Below, in pieces: positions 13,601-35,640 of a stretch of DNA of 64,000 nt; the first letter of the stretch is position 1, and every line of letters begins with the position of its first letter. Source of the DNA: Latrodectus hesperus (Eukaryota; Arthropoda; Arachnida; Araneae; Theridiidae); the NCBI GenBank assembly GCA_037975125.1, contig CM075856.1, forward strand, positions 3,632,036 to 3,696,035, written 5' to 3'. Position numbers and translations under genes: made by a program. The notes under the pieces are model-generated. The model had not been told where the DNA came from. It was given only the letters and a program-made list of their open reading frames with translations, and made no database searches.

Positions 13601-16600
13601 AAATTGTAATTTTTAGGAAAGAATTCCAGCATAAAGTAAAGTTGTCTTTCGTTTGTTAGGAAGCTGAAGAGAACGTTCTGATATCTCTATATCTATGAAG
13701 TGAAAGGGTAGAATGAACTTGATAAAGATAAATGTATGGTGAAAGCAAGATACTTTAATCAAAGAGACAGCAAAATAAAAATATTAATCCAATCGAATCA
13801 AAGATTTCTTATAGTTATCCTTCTTTTATATCAGTTTTATAAAATTTTGCTAATATTATTTTTAAATTTATTTAGTATTAACTTCTTGGAAAATAAGATG
13901 AAATATTTTGTCAAATTTACTTGTGCATTTCAGAATGCCAAGTTTTTTCATCCATTTAAAATCAAATTTTATTTTTCACATTAAACACTTTATTTAAAAT
14001 ATAACGACACATTTTGTAGATTTCTTTAGTTATTTAAGACCCAAAATAAAATAAAATTAGTAGATGATGAGTGGGATGCCTTATAATTTTGTCAAGAAAT
14101 ATTCTCTTAAAATAGTGCCTTCCTTTTCTGTTCGTCCTCCTAATTTTTAAATGAAAATGTTTTTATCTTCACTTTTATTTGCTTTCCATTTTTAAGTATT
14201 ACATTTTTCATAATCCGGCATATGACAACTTCTTATAGCTTTTATAATGAAAGAAGTTTTTAATTGTTCGAGAAAAAAACATTAAATAATATAATTTGAA
14301 ATCAAATGATAAAAGTAAAGTTATATTCTAATAATATGGGAGACATATTGTATTGAACAATTATTTATAAATAATGAATTTTATTCTATCATTTTAGACT
14401 TTTCTTCTTAAATTCTGAGTTCATTTAAGTAAATATTTTTTAATATTTAATTGCAATTGAAAGTGACAAAACTTTATAAAGATATTTTTAATGTCTATGA
14501 GTTTGCTATGGTTTTTGTTTTCGAATAGACCAACAAAAAATATGAAAAGCCAATTATATAAAAAAACAAAGTATTTTTTATGGTGTTGAGAAAAAGGCTA
14601 ATAAGTAATTATAGTAAAACAATAAAAAATATGGACTTTTAAGTTTAACAATGTGGTAATTCTTACAAATTGTTTTCATGTTATACACAAAATTATTCTG
14701 AAACAATTTTTATTTATAAGCTAAAAGAAAACAAAGCCATTATTTTTTATATATTGCTCTGAGGATCAATAATGTTGCGTGAAATTGATACATTATGTCT
14801 TCTTTTTTTAGCAGGAATGCTTAAAGTCTCCAAATTGTAAAAACGTATTATTGGTAGATTTTCATTTTATGCCATTGTTCACCTTTTATGTAAAACTTCA
14901 AAAATTCAGATTGACCTTTTTAACCTTTTTTGTTTTGAAAGGAATCAGGCTGGACTCCCGCCCATCAACAGCAGCCCTTATCCAGGTAATCCTTCGGAAG
15001 CTTTAGCTTAATTGACGGAATCCTCCGCTGATTCTCACCTTTGGTGACTGCTCTTCAAGAAGACGCTTTTTAATGTTAAGTCTCCTTGAAGAAAAGAATG
15101 TATTCTTCTCCTTTTCTCTGTTTTATTTAGAGCATTAGTTCAACTAATCTGTTTGAATGGATGTAATGTAGCTTCATAACTTAATGCTTAATTCCCAATT
15201 TTCCAGGGATAAGTTAAACTCTAGCTTCTTTCGAATCAATTAATCAGATTAAAATACAGAAGATTAGACAGTCAAATTTTTAAAACGATTTGGCTTTTGT
15301 CAGCAAATCTCCTTCAAATGGAAAGCTGCAAAAGAAAATTTTCATTATTTCACTTTCTGTTAGAACAGCAATGAATTTTTATTTAGTTAATGCATTAATT
15401 TATTTTTACTTTCAGTTTTTAGGAAAAAAGGCATTATTTTTAATATTTTTGCCAGATTTTTCTTATTTTACTACATGTTTTTTATATTTCTCTTTCTTTT
15501 AAAATGAATATTTGATGCAATTTATAAGTAATCAATTCATAAAACGTAATTTAATTCCGAAAAAAGATTTAGTGTCGTTTTCACGACGACAAAGTGTTTC
15601 TAAGTGTCAATGACAGTTGATTTTGTTGAATAAAAAAGTTTTTGTTTTCTTATTAACAAGGTATTAAGTAATGCTGAAAGAATAGTTCGACAAAGAATTC
15701 AGAAATGTTGTTAAAATAGAATGATTTAAATTCGTTTCATTCAAATTAAAAATAATTATGTAAATTCTTATTTTTGTGACCACAACAAAAATAGAAACGT
15801 TGATGGAGAGTAAATCATTTGTGTTACTCACCTACAAATAGTTTGCTTTGTAAAAGTGGTTTGACGTTAGGAAATTTTCCCATTAAATTGCATTTCTTTA
15901 GAATAAAGAATGAAATACATGCTATCCAGGCAACGTATCGTAAATTCATTCATTTTTAGAAAACTTGTCGTTTAAAAAATTCCTGAAAAGGAATTTAGTT
16001 TTTAGCAATTTAACGTTCTAGAGTTTTATTAACAAACATGAATAATAGATATATAACATACCTATCACATTTATAACTGTTCATGAGTAAGTAACTTTCA
16101 GAGAAAAATGCATATTGTAAAATGTATTAGATAAAGCAACGAGTCCATCTTAAATGAAAATAATTTTCTTTTAATAAACTAACTCTTGCTAAAAATAGCA
16201 AAATAAATTGATATAACTATGCAGGTTAAAAGTATTTTTTATGATAGCAGTTGACATAGATTGAGAAATATCCTGAACTAAAATTATTTGGAGAGAAATA
16301 TTACTTTAATTTTAACATAAACATTTAAAAATAGATTTTTTGACTTTTAAAATTGTCAAAAGCTTTCAAATTGGACAGTGTGGATCTAATGTTTACAAGT
16401 GGTGATTTACTAGGAATATTTTTGTGTACAGCATGAAGTTACACAATATTTACTAATATGCATTAGTTTTAGTCGATTTCAGTTACTTTATAATCCTTTA
16501 GGATATTATTGTTATCTCTAAGAAAAATTACTACATTTGCAATTTAATAATAGCTATTTGTGAAAGAAAGTATAATGATTCTACGACACATGTTGGTTCA

Positions 16601-16959
16601 GTTCCATGCACATTTTAATTGTTGTAATATAATGCTTACAACATTTGTTTGTAAATTTTTAAAGAAAATTATCTCGACAGTTCATACGTTTTATTGCATA
16701 AATTATACTATTATACAAATAAGCTTTTTTATAATTACTGACATTTTTCAATATTAAAGTAATATTTAGATGGCAATAAATATGCCAAATGAAATATTAT
16801 GTTTAATAATTGCAGGGAAATATGAATTTTAGAAATGTATTTTTTTGTCATTCTTATTTTTAAAAAATTAATCATAAATGTATTACAAAATTTTTCAAAA
16901 GTAATTCATAAGTACTTTGGTTAACTTCAAACAATCATTAATGACAGGTAATCATTAGG
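10611..16959. other. AT-rich DNA with no recognised gene
   Basis: No family-like coding sequence found. A GC-richer island at about 14940-15080 (CCCGCCCATC, GGACTCCC, TTCGGAAGC) stands out from its surroundings and may be an unclassified repeat relic or an exon, but no frame is convincing. The 82-codon frame at 13736-13984 and the 70-codon frame at 15290-15502 are rich in Phe, Ile, Leu and Lys, as expected from chance in AT-rich DNA. Confidence 0.5.
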
Positions 16960-16964
16960 GACTC

Positions 16965-17055
16965 CAGTGACCCAGTTTTCTGCCGTTTAAGGAAAGGGGG
17001 GGAGTTTGATCCTTTTCTCCTGGTTCTGAAAGGCGCTGATATTTCAATGAATTCT
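16965..17055 (+). mobile_element. possible tRNA-SINE head fragment
   Basis: A GC-richer 90-bp patch has an A-box-like AGTGACCCAGTTTTCTGCC and a B-box-like GAGTTTGATCC about 40 bases later. That spacing resembles a tRNA-derived SINE head, but there is no recognisable body. Confidence 0.35.
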
Positions 17056-17746
17056 AAGAAGGCCTTAATAAGTTCAACTTTTATTTTTTTTTTCTTTGGA
17101 ACTTTATCAATAATATATAATAAAGAATTGATTTTTGTTCTTTAAATCAATAGTTTTTTTTGGATGTTTTATACTTGAAAGTCAGATAATATGCTAAAAA
17201 CACTGATATGCATTAAAACAACTAATTTAATTTGCAAAAATGATTTTTTCTAAATAATTATTTAACGAATAAAACAAACACATATTTTCAAATTATTCGT
17301 TTTAGTGAATGATTTAAGCATTTTTTCGGATTAATTCACATAGTTTAAACAAATTTTTTGTCTGCAATTTAATTTATCAGACATTTGATTTAAGCTGCTT
17401 ACAAAATTAAACTAATTAAATTAAATGGTTTTTGGTAAATTTAATCATACATAATTTTCTAGATGAGATTTAATGATTGTATAAATAAAAAGATATTAAA
17501 TTTCAAAATCACTGCAAAAATCTGCTTTCTTCAAAGATAATATTTGTATATGGAGTACAAAATATAAATTTACTGAAATATCAATTTTAAGATAATTTTC
17601 TTGTTAATTTTAATCATCATAAAAATATAAAATATTCTCGTTAATTTCCAGTCTTCATAAAAACATTTTTTTAAATAATTTTAAAGTGTTTAAGACTGAA
17701 TGTAATGGAATTTACTGTTATTGCTCAATGTAAATGATCAATGGAC
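17056..17746. other. AT-rich DNA with no recognised gene
   Basis: Nothing seen beyond high AT content. Confidence 0.5.

Positions 17747-25592
<7,846 letters not shown>

Positions 25593-25655
<63 letters not shown>
25593..25655. repeat. (TA)n microsatellite
   Basis: About 63 bp of pure TA. Confidence 0.95.
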
Positions 25656-25656
<1 letters not shown>

Positions 25657-27301
25657 CTACTCATTTAATTGGAAGTTCAAAATCAGGGTTATAATATTTG
25701 ATCTTTAATATTTTCAATGCTAGTACCACAGTGAAATATTTTGTTATTGATTTAATGAATGAAAATTAAAACGCAAGCTACAATCCTTTCCATATTACAC
25801 TAATCCACATAATATCCACACACATCCACATAATATATTATAATAATATAATCCAAATTACGTTTATTTTCTAAAATACATTAGTATTTTTAAAAGTAGT
25901 TTTTTTAATGTTCTATCTCTGTTTTCCAGTTATAAAACACACACCAAAGAATTTTGATTTTAAATTATAAGAATTAACACAGTTATAATCTGGTATATTG
26001 AGGGTCTCACAGGAAAATCATCACGTAATTTAAAATTATGTGTAATGAATTTTCTTGGGGAACATTTTTTTTTGTAAATGTGTACAAAATTGCTTATATA
26101 AAAGATATAGACAGCAATGAGTAAAAAATCTTCTTAATTAAGAAACCGCCATGATTGTAAAATTTATAAAACAATAAAATTCTGAAAAATATAGTTTCGT
26201 ATAGTAAATATAAATTTTAATTATTAACATTACAAGAACCTGATTTCGTATATTTCAGTAATCGCTAAAGGAAGTTATTTGACACTTACAGAAATAATGT
26301 GAAATTTATGAATGATAACATTCTTTTTAAAATAATTTTAATATTCCCGATTAAAAATATTTATAAATTCCCTGGTGTTTAAACAACCGTTTGACCCATT
26401 ACCAGTTTACCAGTACTTTGTCTCAAACTGCTTGAAAGAAACTGTCACGTGATTGTCTTGGCAATTTGCTACACACTCCGATCTAAATTGATGCGTGATA
26501 TAAGAATGAAGAAAATAAAATTAGTAAAAGATGAATGGTGCAAAATAACTTGCTAGTCCAAAACATTTCTCCAGGATTATCCTATAATAAAAAATGACGT
26601 GTGATCAATATTACTATTAAGATTTAAACTCTAGGATTCAATCAATTTATGAATGAAGGACTTTTTTACTTCTTTTTTAATGTCATGAAACATAAAATTT
26701 ATAAACTGGAATTGTTATTTGCATTTTGCTTTGCGGAATAATTTTTTATTCTCATAATGCTAGGCTATGTATTTTTGCACAGAAAAAGAGTGCGAAATAA
26801 AAACAAATCTGTATTCTTCGACCAGAAAGAAAATAAAAAAATATATTCTTCCACTATATAAATGAATAAAGATAACTTCATCTCTTATTTATTCATTTAA
26901 TGGATACTGTTACTTCCCCCATTAGTTGTTTAAGTCGTTGTGATAAGAGATATTTTTGTCTAAATGTCTCTTCTTTGCGTTTTCGTATTTAAAATATTAT
27001 CCTAAAATGCATGGGAAATCCATTATTTTAAATATTTCTGTGAAAGTGTTTTACCCAGTTGATTGTTCTACATTACCATTGTGACCGAATGAGCCCCAGT
27101 ATTAATTTTTAAATGTAAAAAGCTCTCAATATCAGAACAGAAGTACTACTGTTTTCCAAACAGCGCACAGATCAAAAACTTAAATCATGATTAATCTTAT
27201 TATCATTTCATTATTATATGACACTTCTATCCTAAAAATATGCACTAAATAGCTAATTAATTTTTATCAAGAGCTAATTTACTTTCCAAGATATATACCC
27301 A
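25656..27301. other. AT-rich DNA with no recognised gene
   Basis: Nothing recognisable; a slightly GC-richer patch at 26380-26500 has no convincing frame. Confidence 0.5.
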
Positions 27302-27311
27302 ATAATTTAAT

Positions 27312-27613
27312 ACTTTTTTTCCAACGGCCGGCACACTTGGGTGACGAACCCTATGCCACAACAAGGCTACAAACTGCTACTCATTTGTCTTTACCCAGCT
27401 GGCACCTGAGAACCAAGTCACGGAGGCGAGTATTGTTACCCGCGTCATACCACCACAAACCCGTTTATAGGGTGGGCCACATTCATACAACAACACAGAA
27501 GAAAGGACAGAGAGAACAGAGAAGGAAAGAAACATCCATGCCCGAACCGGGATTCGAATCCAGGACCCATAGCTCAGGAGTCAGGATCGCTAACCACTCA
27601 GCCATCGGTCGGC
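27312..27613 (-). mobile_element. tRNA-derived SINE with 10-bp target duplication
   Basis: Read on the minus strand from 27613: a tRNA-like head with A box TGGCTGAGTGGTTAGCG, B box GGATTCGAATCCCGG, then GTTCGGGCATGGATG. An unrelated body of about 220 bp follows, ending in a short A-run. Flanks carry a perfect 10-bp direct repeat ATAATTTAAT (27302-27311 and 27614-27623), the target-site duplication left by LINE-driven retroposition. The well-kept A and B boxes and duplication suggest a fairly recent insertion. It shares ACCCGTTTATAGGGT with the SINE at 5 kb. Open frames on both strands through it are incidental. Confidence 0.92.
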
Positions 27614-27623
27614 ATAATTTAAT

Positions 27624-30600
27624 TCTTATCATATAATAAATGCTGTTTAAACTTGCATAAAATAGTACTGTTCCTTCGTAAGATATATTATAATAAAGTT
27701 CCGTTATCATTTATCGATTAGTATTTACTTTTTTACTTTTAAATACCAAATACAATATATAATGGCTTATTGTTTTAACACCATCTGGTCAGGTTATTAT
27801 TATTTTTTTGCATATTTGTAGTTTATAAAACATGCAGTTTGAATCAACCTTTGGATTACCTCTAAGACAATTAGGAATTTCGTAATGCAAATTTCTGAAA
27901 TATTGTTTCTATATTAAAGTATTGAGTACAAATCTTCTAATTTAACATATTATCAAGTTTTACTCTATATTAATTAAACTATTCTTTTGTAATAAATTCA
28001 CTGTGTCATTTGACTGATTATGGGTTATTTGAACGATAATATTTAAAATACTAAAATATTTCTCCTTTTTTTAGAATAGGAAGGCCCTGAAGAAGAAAGT
28101 TCATTGTTTGTTATTGTTTTCAGAAAATAATCAGTGGGCTGTAAAATGATTTTTCAATTTGGGAAAACGAGTTTCTGATAAACTTAGAATTTTCCTTGTC
28201 GAAATTGCAACAATTTCATGAGTCATATAAATATTTTGTCTATTAATTGCGAAAAAATAGAAGAGTTCGGAAAGTATAATTGAGTCAAGATCATTTTTTT
28301 TCAATATTTTTTAATACAGTAACCTTGAAATATAGTATAAATGGTTATATTTACATGAAATTTACTAGTACTTTTTAAAAGTACTAGTAAGTACTATAAG
28401 TATTTTCACACGCATGCACACACATATACATCCACGTGTTTTAGTAATACCTTAAAATGTATATTATATTAATTTAAATTAAAAGTCATTAATCTTTGGC
28501 TATATTTTCAAGCTTACACTTTTTTAATCTAAGAACCCCAAAATTGTCATATAGCAAAATATAATAATAAAAATAATGTATAATGAAATACAAGATTAAT
28601 GACCATGCAAATAAGGAAGGTAATTTCGGAATTATAATCTTAATATATTTTTAAAAGATGGATAAGGCTAATTTGGAAAAATTGTTGGGTATAATCAAAC
28701 AGGATTTTGCTTTCAAAGCAGTAGTTTGTTAAAGCATTATAAAGCTATTATTTGACATTAATAGAATGAATTAATTACCAAAAGTCACGCAATAGCTGAA
28801 ACATAATTAATTCATAATGTGAATGTGAATAATGAGTTTAATACTCCATTAATTTTAATAACTGTGAACGGTATATAAATATTGAATTTCTAATCATGCA
28901 TATTCATTCATCTGTAATGTGGATATGAGCATACACAGAATATATTTTCATAAGTTATCTATTATTAATCTTTTGATATTTTGAATATTTAGGATAAACT
29001 TTTTCCTTTAATATCTTCTTAATGAACATACCATTCTCAAAGATTGTACAGAACCTGAATATTAAAATTACTCTTTAAAGTTGTTATAAAACTTTTTACA
29101 CCAAAATACTTAAAATTGGATAATTTCTTAAATTTAGTAAAATTCTATTCAGTTAATAACTTTATTAGGATTTGCACATTTAATGTGATTATATTTTCAA
29201 AAACTAATAATTGAAGTATTATTTTTGAAAATTTTTACTGAAATGTTGCATAGGTTTAAGGGAGCTAAGCATGAGTAAATATTTGAACAGAAAAACGTGA
29301 GACAATTGTTATCATCATTATTGTAAATGATTTAGGAAACTTATAGTAAACTTTACAGTATTTTTCATAAGAAAATGATTTTCAGAAATTTTTATCTTCA
29401 TTAAATCAATGTTAAATTCAACAAAGTCCTATACTTCATAAATTTGTTATTTATTTTTGAAAATCATAATTTTGAATAATTAATGGTTGAATTGGTTAAT
29501 TTGAATGAATAATGAATTGGATATTGGTTATTAAAAATTATTATAAAATTATTACTTGTGATATTAAACATAAACCTATTCTTTCATTTAAGGAAATCTT
29601 TTTTTTAAATATGTGTATTAATTATACATATTATGTGAATTTAAATATTACAGAAGAAAACATTCTTTCTGTCAAAATGTATGCTTCCATTTTAATGAAC
29701 TGAAAGTTTATACAATAATTTTCAATAATAGAAGCCAGAATGATATAAAATATTTTTTGTTAAAAAACAGAAGTACCAAACTATAGAAACATGGTATTAA
29801 ACAAATAATTTCTTTTCCATTTAAACTGGCTAATTAGATTAACTTCATATTGTAAATTTTTATTTACCCAATCACTGTAAATCTATAAGAATAAATTATA
29901 ATTTAAATTTACATTATAGAAATAATTGACAAACTACGTTCTAGTAATATTATTGATAAATGGTCTTTTAAACATTTTAATTTAAAAATTTCATTAAATT
30001 TTGTAGATTTTTGAATAATTTAAGAGAAAATATTTGTTTCTCAGTGATCCTTTAAATATCAATTTATTAAAAATGAAATTTATGGAACACATAAACATCA
30101 AAATTTACTTAAAATGAAGAAATATTTTAAAACATATAATATTTGTTTTTTAAAAGAGCTTTTCCAAAACTTTTTAACAATATATCATACTGCTTAATAT
30201 TTGTGACATTAAAATTATATACTCTGTATCTGATGTATAATCATGTATTTGTAAGCAATGTTCATAATCATGTGCAAATGTGAGTATGCAATATATTTAT
30301 AAAAATACATTATAAATTTTATTTATTTCGAATTATTCTAAAAAATATTATGAATTTTAGATGCATAAATAATTAAATTATTAACAATGCCTCATCAATT
30401 ATATTCATTGCTTCTATCTTAATTGAGAAATTAATTTTGCAAAAAATTATTTAAAAGAAATTAAACAAAAATATATCTCTTATAATATGATATATCATGC
30501 ATTCATTAGTTGAAACATTTTATTTCCTTTAGTTTTCTATATGTAGCAGAAATGTTTATTGTAGCTTCAGCTATGCATGTTTTAATTAGTTTTAAGAAAT

Positions 30601-33520
30601 TCAAATGAATGTGACAAGAAAATTATTTGAATTTTTGATTTCTATGACTTTATGATAATATCAGTGTTTCAAACATATTGAGTGGTTTAAAACAAAGAAA
30701 TATTATAATTTATTTCATTTGAAAAAACCTCATTGATGATAATTTCAGAATTGCGATTCTGTCCTTCATACAAAAATTTTAATCAATGGTATGACTTAAA
30801 CTACTAATAGTTCAAATGTTTCAAAACTAGTGATCGATATAGTGCTCAAGATAGATCAGCTTCTTTTATGAAATTATTTAAATTGAATATTGGTGGCATA
30901 TTGGTGTCTAAGCATAAGATTCTTAGATTATTATTTGTACGTGATTCGTTGCATTTCAGCCTAGTAGTCTTTGTAGTGCTATCCGCTTAATTTATATAAA
31001 AATCCTGCAAAATCATTGTTACTTTGAAATGACTTTCCATATTTTTTGATGCCTGATGCTACTGGCCTAATTAAGAAAATTATAGAGGAACAGACGATAT
31101 ATTGTTTGCCGGTAAAAAAGACTTCGCTTGTGAGTGTTCTACTGATCTCTCAAGCATCACTTAAATGTTTCCTCCTGTAAATTTAACTGTAATCGATTAG
31201 GCTTAGTAGTTTTCACTAAAAACGGAATTGCAAATGAAAATTTGGTTCTTCAGAAAACAGCACTTTCAACTTTAAATTCATTTTCTATATTTTTAAGATA
31301 CTTACTTCACAATTAGATAGACTCTTAATGCATAAAATTCAAATAATTTTCTCACTTTCGAAATATTAAATAAGGTTTTTATATAAATAATGATGTCATT
31401 CATATATTTCTATATATTTCAAAAATATATCTATGAGACAATTTTGGACAGCACATAGATATACATGAAATAATGTAAAATATAGTTTCCATAAAGTAAA
31501 GCAATATTACTTAAATATTAATTTAATTTCGGTTCAAAATTAGTATTGAAAATTGCGTCAGAATGTAAGGAGTACGTGTGAATTTCAATTTAATGATCTT
31601 GCTACTTTCCCTGAAATGTCTGCATGCTTTCTCTTAATTGATTAAAAATCAAATATTTTATAACCAACATTTAAAAACTAAGAAATCTTATTATTTTTAT
31701 TGTCTAGTTAAAAGCATAATTAATTTAAAAGGTTCATTGGTTTTTCTAGCATCAAATAGGTTACCCGAAGATTAAAACAAAACCTGTGATAAGGTGAATG
31801 TGATAAGTTATTGAATATTTATCACTTTTACCGGTAAACTTATTAAAATCCTTATCTGTTCATTGTTAATGTAATAAATTCTGATAACTTCATAAAGAAA
31901 TGATATCTTAATTCCAAAAAAATTAACATTTCCAATTAATATCAAACATTTCGCTCTAAAGAATTAAAAAAAAAACAACACGAATGACTTAGAAAGAAAC
32001 TGGTAGTAATATTTAAATTTCAAAAAAATATACATAACAGTGGCTTTTTTGTAAGTTGATGTCAGTAGATTTTTTAAGACAACTGTATTAGATAATAGAA
32101 ATAGTTATGTTATAGCTCTTGTAAAAGGTATTGAAAAATACAAAACGATCAAAATTATTGAAAGCAAAATAAAGTATAATTTCCTATGAATAACTATATT
32201 ATTTTTATCTGTACAAAACAGAACTTTTAATTTAATATTGACTTTTTATGTTGAATATGATTTTTATGTCTTGTTTTCTTGATAAATAAAAGACGTGCAG
32301 AAATAAAGAAATCATCAGAAGTTATAAAAGAGTTCCATGTGAAAACAAACTTAACCAATACTCTAAAAATGTATTTGTATTAACTTGTAAGTTTATTTAT
32401 TTAGACAATTAGCTTACTATTACTTTTAGAATTAGTTATCCTGATTTTTTGAACTTGCACTTGTCAGGTTTGGATCTTTTCTTGATGATACATCGATAAT
32501 ATCATTGAATTTTTGAAAGATGATTCTCTAAGCCAATCTACAAGTGAAATTGCTTGATCTTGAAAATCTTCAAATTTGTGTTCACGAATTGTGAATTGAT
32601 TGATGAATTCACTATGAAAGTTTTCCTTGCTATGTTCCTAAAAGATAATCGTCTCCATTTTGAATTTCTCATATTATCACTAATAAATTCTGTAAATCAT
32701 TTCTTGCTCTATTTTCATTTAATACTCGTAGATATATTGTGTCTCAAATTTATCAGAAGAAATTTAGCATTTAAATCAATCCACATTATTTTGCCCGTGA
32801 TAAAAACTTCCTTTTGCACTTATTGTATGTTTTCTTGCATAGTTAAAATATCTTTCTGATTAAAATAAGTAAATTTTTTATTCTCCTTCTAAATCACAAG
32901 TATGACTTGAAATAAACAATCATTTAGTAATGAATCTTTAACTTTCATGTTTGAATCACCTATGTCGCTATTGATTTTATGACATGCAATATTAAAATAC
33001 TTCCATTAAAGTCTGAATATCACCTTCGGTTCTCAGATATTTCATAGTCATTTTTAGAAGATGTTTTTAAACTTATTTTAAAAGTCATCATAAGTATTTC
33101 TCCATAAGGTACATGTTATGGTGAATTAAATAAACTAATTATAATTATTAGAATCACCAAGGATAATTGATAAATAAACTTAATAACACAGTTGCCGGTT
33201 AATTTATAGATCCTTGAAACTTAATGAGAAATTTAATAAAAGTTTATAGCGTTTTCAAAATTTGTTCAGTTTACTTAGTTCTATGACTATTGTCATGACG
33301 TATACCGTTGCTAAGCAACACGAATTCTTAGACTGTTATTGGAAGATTATCTTGATGTCAGATTCATGTGATTTCAGTATTATTTCTGATAATTCTATAG
33401 AACTTTTTATTATAATTTGTGAAGCACACTCATCAACTAGCCATAGTAAGTAAACACTTTGTTTAGAAAACTTAAAGAAATTATTTAATTAATAATGAGA
33501 CAATGATGATTTACTTTAAA
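27624..33520. other. AT-rich DNA with no recognised gene
   Basis: Contains a small near-perfect palindrome at 28362-28390 (14-bp arms, 1-base centre). A 101-codon frame on the plus strand at 32554-32859 matches nothing I know. No transposon motifs were found on either strand. Confidence 0.5.
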
Positions 33521-33524
33521 CTGT

Positions 33525-34445
33525 GTGAAAACTGTAAAACAAGTCAGGAATACTCAAGAAAAGACCTGTTGTTTGGTCAATGGTCTTCAAAGATATGCAT
33601 TAAAGATAAAAGTCGCTTTAACTGGCAAGCAGTTGCTACAAAATAAGGATATCAAACTTATACTCGTATTTAAATATCAAGATTACGTGGCGAAATTCAT
33701 ACAGGGTACTCTCTAAATAGAAATTTGCAGGAATTGCATATCATTTAAATCACATTTTTATATTTACGGTTCTCCATGTACTTCAAACTGAGAATAATCT
33801 TGTGTTTAGTAATCAAATAGTGAAACAAGTGAATGTGACTATATTTAAAATGTGGTTAATTTAACTAAATCTAAAACGTGGTTACGACGTCCAATGTGAC
33901 TAAATTTAAAAATTTTGCATGGAAGCAGCCAGGACCCAAATTCATCTTAGTGAGCAACTGCGGATATTTAAAATATTCTAACTTCTTGGTTAAAAAGAAA
34001 TAAAACTAGCAAATGGTCTGATAAACGACACTGTATAGAAGATACCGCTTTGTGCAACTAATGAAACATCTTTCTTTTCATGAAGGCATCAAGTGTACTT
34101 CTTACAAAACAATTGTAGGTATGACTTTGAATGCAAATTTCAAAAAATCTTCCTAAATGACCCCATCCAATGTCTTTGAAACAAAGAAGAAACTCAGGAT
34201 TTAATAAAAGAGCACAAGAATGAGTTTGTCTTTATTCCCCTGACCAGCAAACTCACCTGATTTAAATCCAATAGAGAATCTGTGGGTCAGCTCATCTCAA
34301 TACGATACAGAATCTTTAGAGCAGCTGACTACTGCACAAGAGTGACATGACAGCTGTACATCCTGCGAAGCAGTTCGCTCTGTAAAAGGTGGTTATTTAG
34401 GCTTTTGGCAGGTGGACATACGTACATAAATTCATACATACATGC
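33525..34445 (+). pseudogene. Tc1-type transposase relic (full-length span, decayed)
   Basis: The start of the relic (33570-33700) resembles the second helix-turn-helix of Tc1 transposases: NGL followed by a KQLLQNKDIKLILVFKYQDY-like segment. The end (about 34240-34430) carries the diagnostic SPDLNPIENLW block with the last catalytic region. A weak NDP block lies just upstream (about 34160), where the second catalytic Asp region is expected. Between them the frame is heavily disrupted, with stops and shifts. The enzyme moves its element at TA sites; this copy cannot. From about 34223 onward the sequence is repeated almost exactly at 40237-40460, as part of the duplicated block described below. 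Confidence 0.75.
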
Positions 34446-35032
<587 letters not shown>

Positions 35033-35105
35033 ACTTTCTGAATCACTTTTTATATATTGTACAGAATTTCCGCTATTTGTAAATTATTCATGTATATTTC
35101 ATTAA

Positions 35106-35640
35106 TGTAACATATCCATATTAACTATACTGACAATAGATAGATAGGAGTATACCACACGTCGGCATGGACCCCTATTCAATGAAGGAAAACTTCACCA
35201 ATCAAAACTTTGCGCAGAAGAGGTCGGCCAACAAAAATGAACAGTCCTAAGACTCCCACTCCTGCCATAGTTCATGCTCAAGAGCAAAACCATTCCAGGA
35301 AAATTCCTGCTGACCCCTGGTCGGGACGTCTTCGGAGTCAGAGGGGGAGGTTGTAACAGATCCATATTAACTATACTAAAAATAGATGGCGTTACTGGCC
35401 AATACAAAATATTACATATCCAATAGAATTAGAAGAGGGAATAGAGGACTGAGGAATGAAAGCCGAACCATCCGGTTCGTAAATAACTTTGTTTATAGTT
35501 TGTACTGTGCAGGTACTAGGTAACCTTATTATTAATTATTAATATTTTCTTTGTAATTATTTTTTCAATCATGTGTAATGTCGTAATAAATGTAATGTTT
35601 TTTTGCCTAATTCTAACTCCATTTTCTTACGTCCCCTACA
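35106..35640 (+). mobile_element. mini-gypsy: LTR stub + pol 3' end + LTR (left copy)
   Basis: The first 36 bp (35106-35141) match the start of the LTR at 35352 apart from a few bases. The sequence then jumps, at a shared ATAG, into the last part of pol (35143-35351, GVYHTS-like to RLRSQRGRL). That is followed by a polypurine tract and a complete LTR (35352-35640). This is what remains if a full element loses everything between its 5' LTR and the end of pol. The left flank is TTAA where the right copy has TTAG. Instead of ending at the LTR, this copy runs straight into a primer-binding site and the internal region of a larger element, so its LTR is shared. Confidence 0.82.
35352..35640 (+). 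repeat. gypsy LTR (5' LTR of the near-complete element)
   Basis: 289 bp beginning TGTAACAG and ending CCCCTACA. The paired LTR at 40979-41269 differs by 13 substitutions and one 2-base indel by my count (about 4.5%). Immediately upstream is AGAGGGGGAGG, a polypurine tract, which is abnormal for a 5' LTR and shows that it is also the 3' LTR of the mini-element. Confidence 0.9.

Noticed and set aside
32554..32859. 101-codon frame as a gene
   Set aside because: Composition is Phe/Leu/Ile-rich as expected by chance; neither strand gave a family motif.
35195..35407. Minus-strand ORF repeated at 40822-41043 as a conserved gene
   Set aside because: Both lie opposite the pol C-terminus and LTR start of the mini-gypsy copies; the repetition is due to the duplication.
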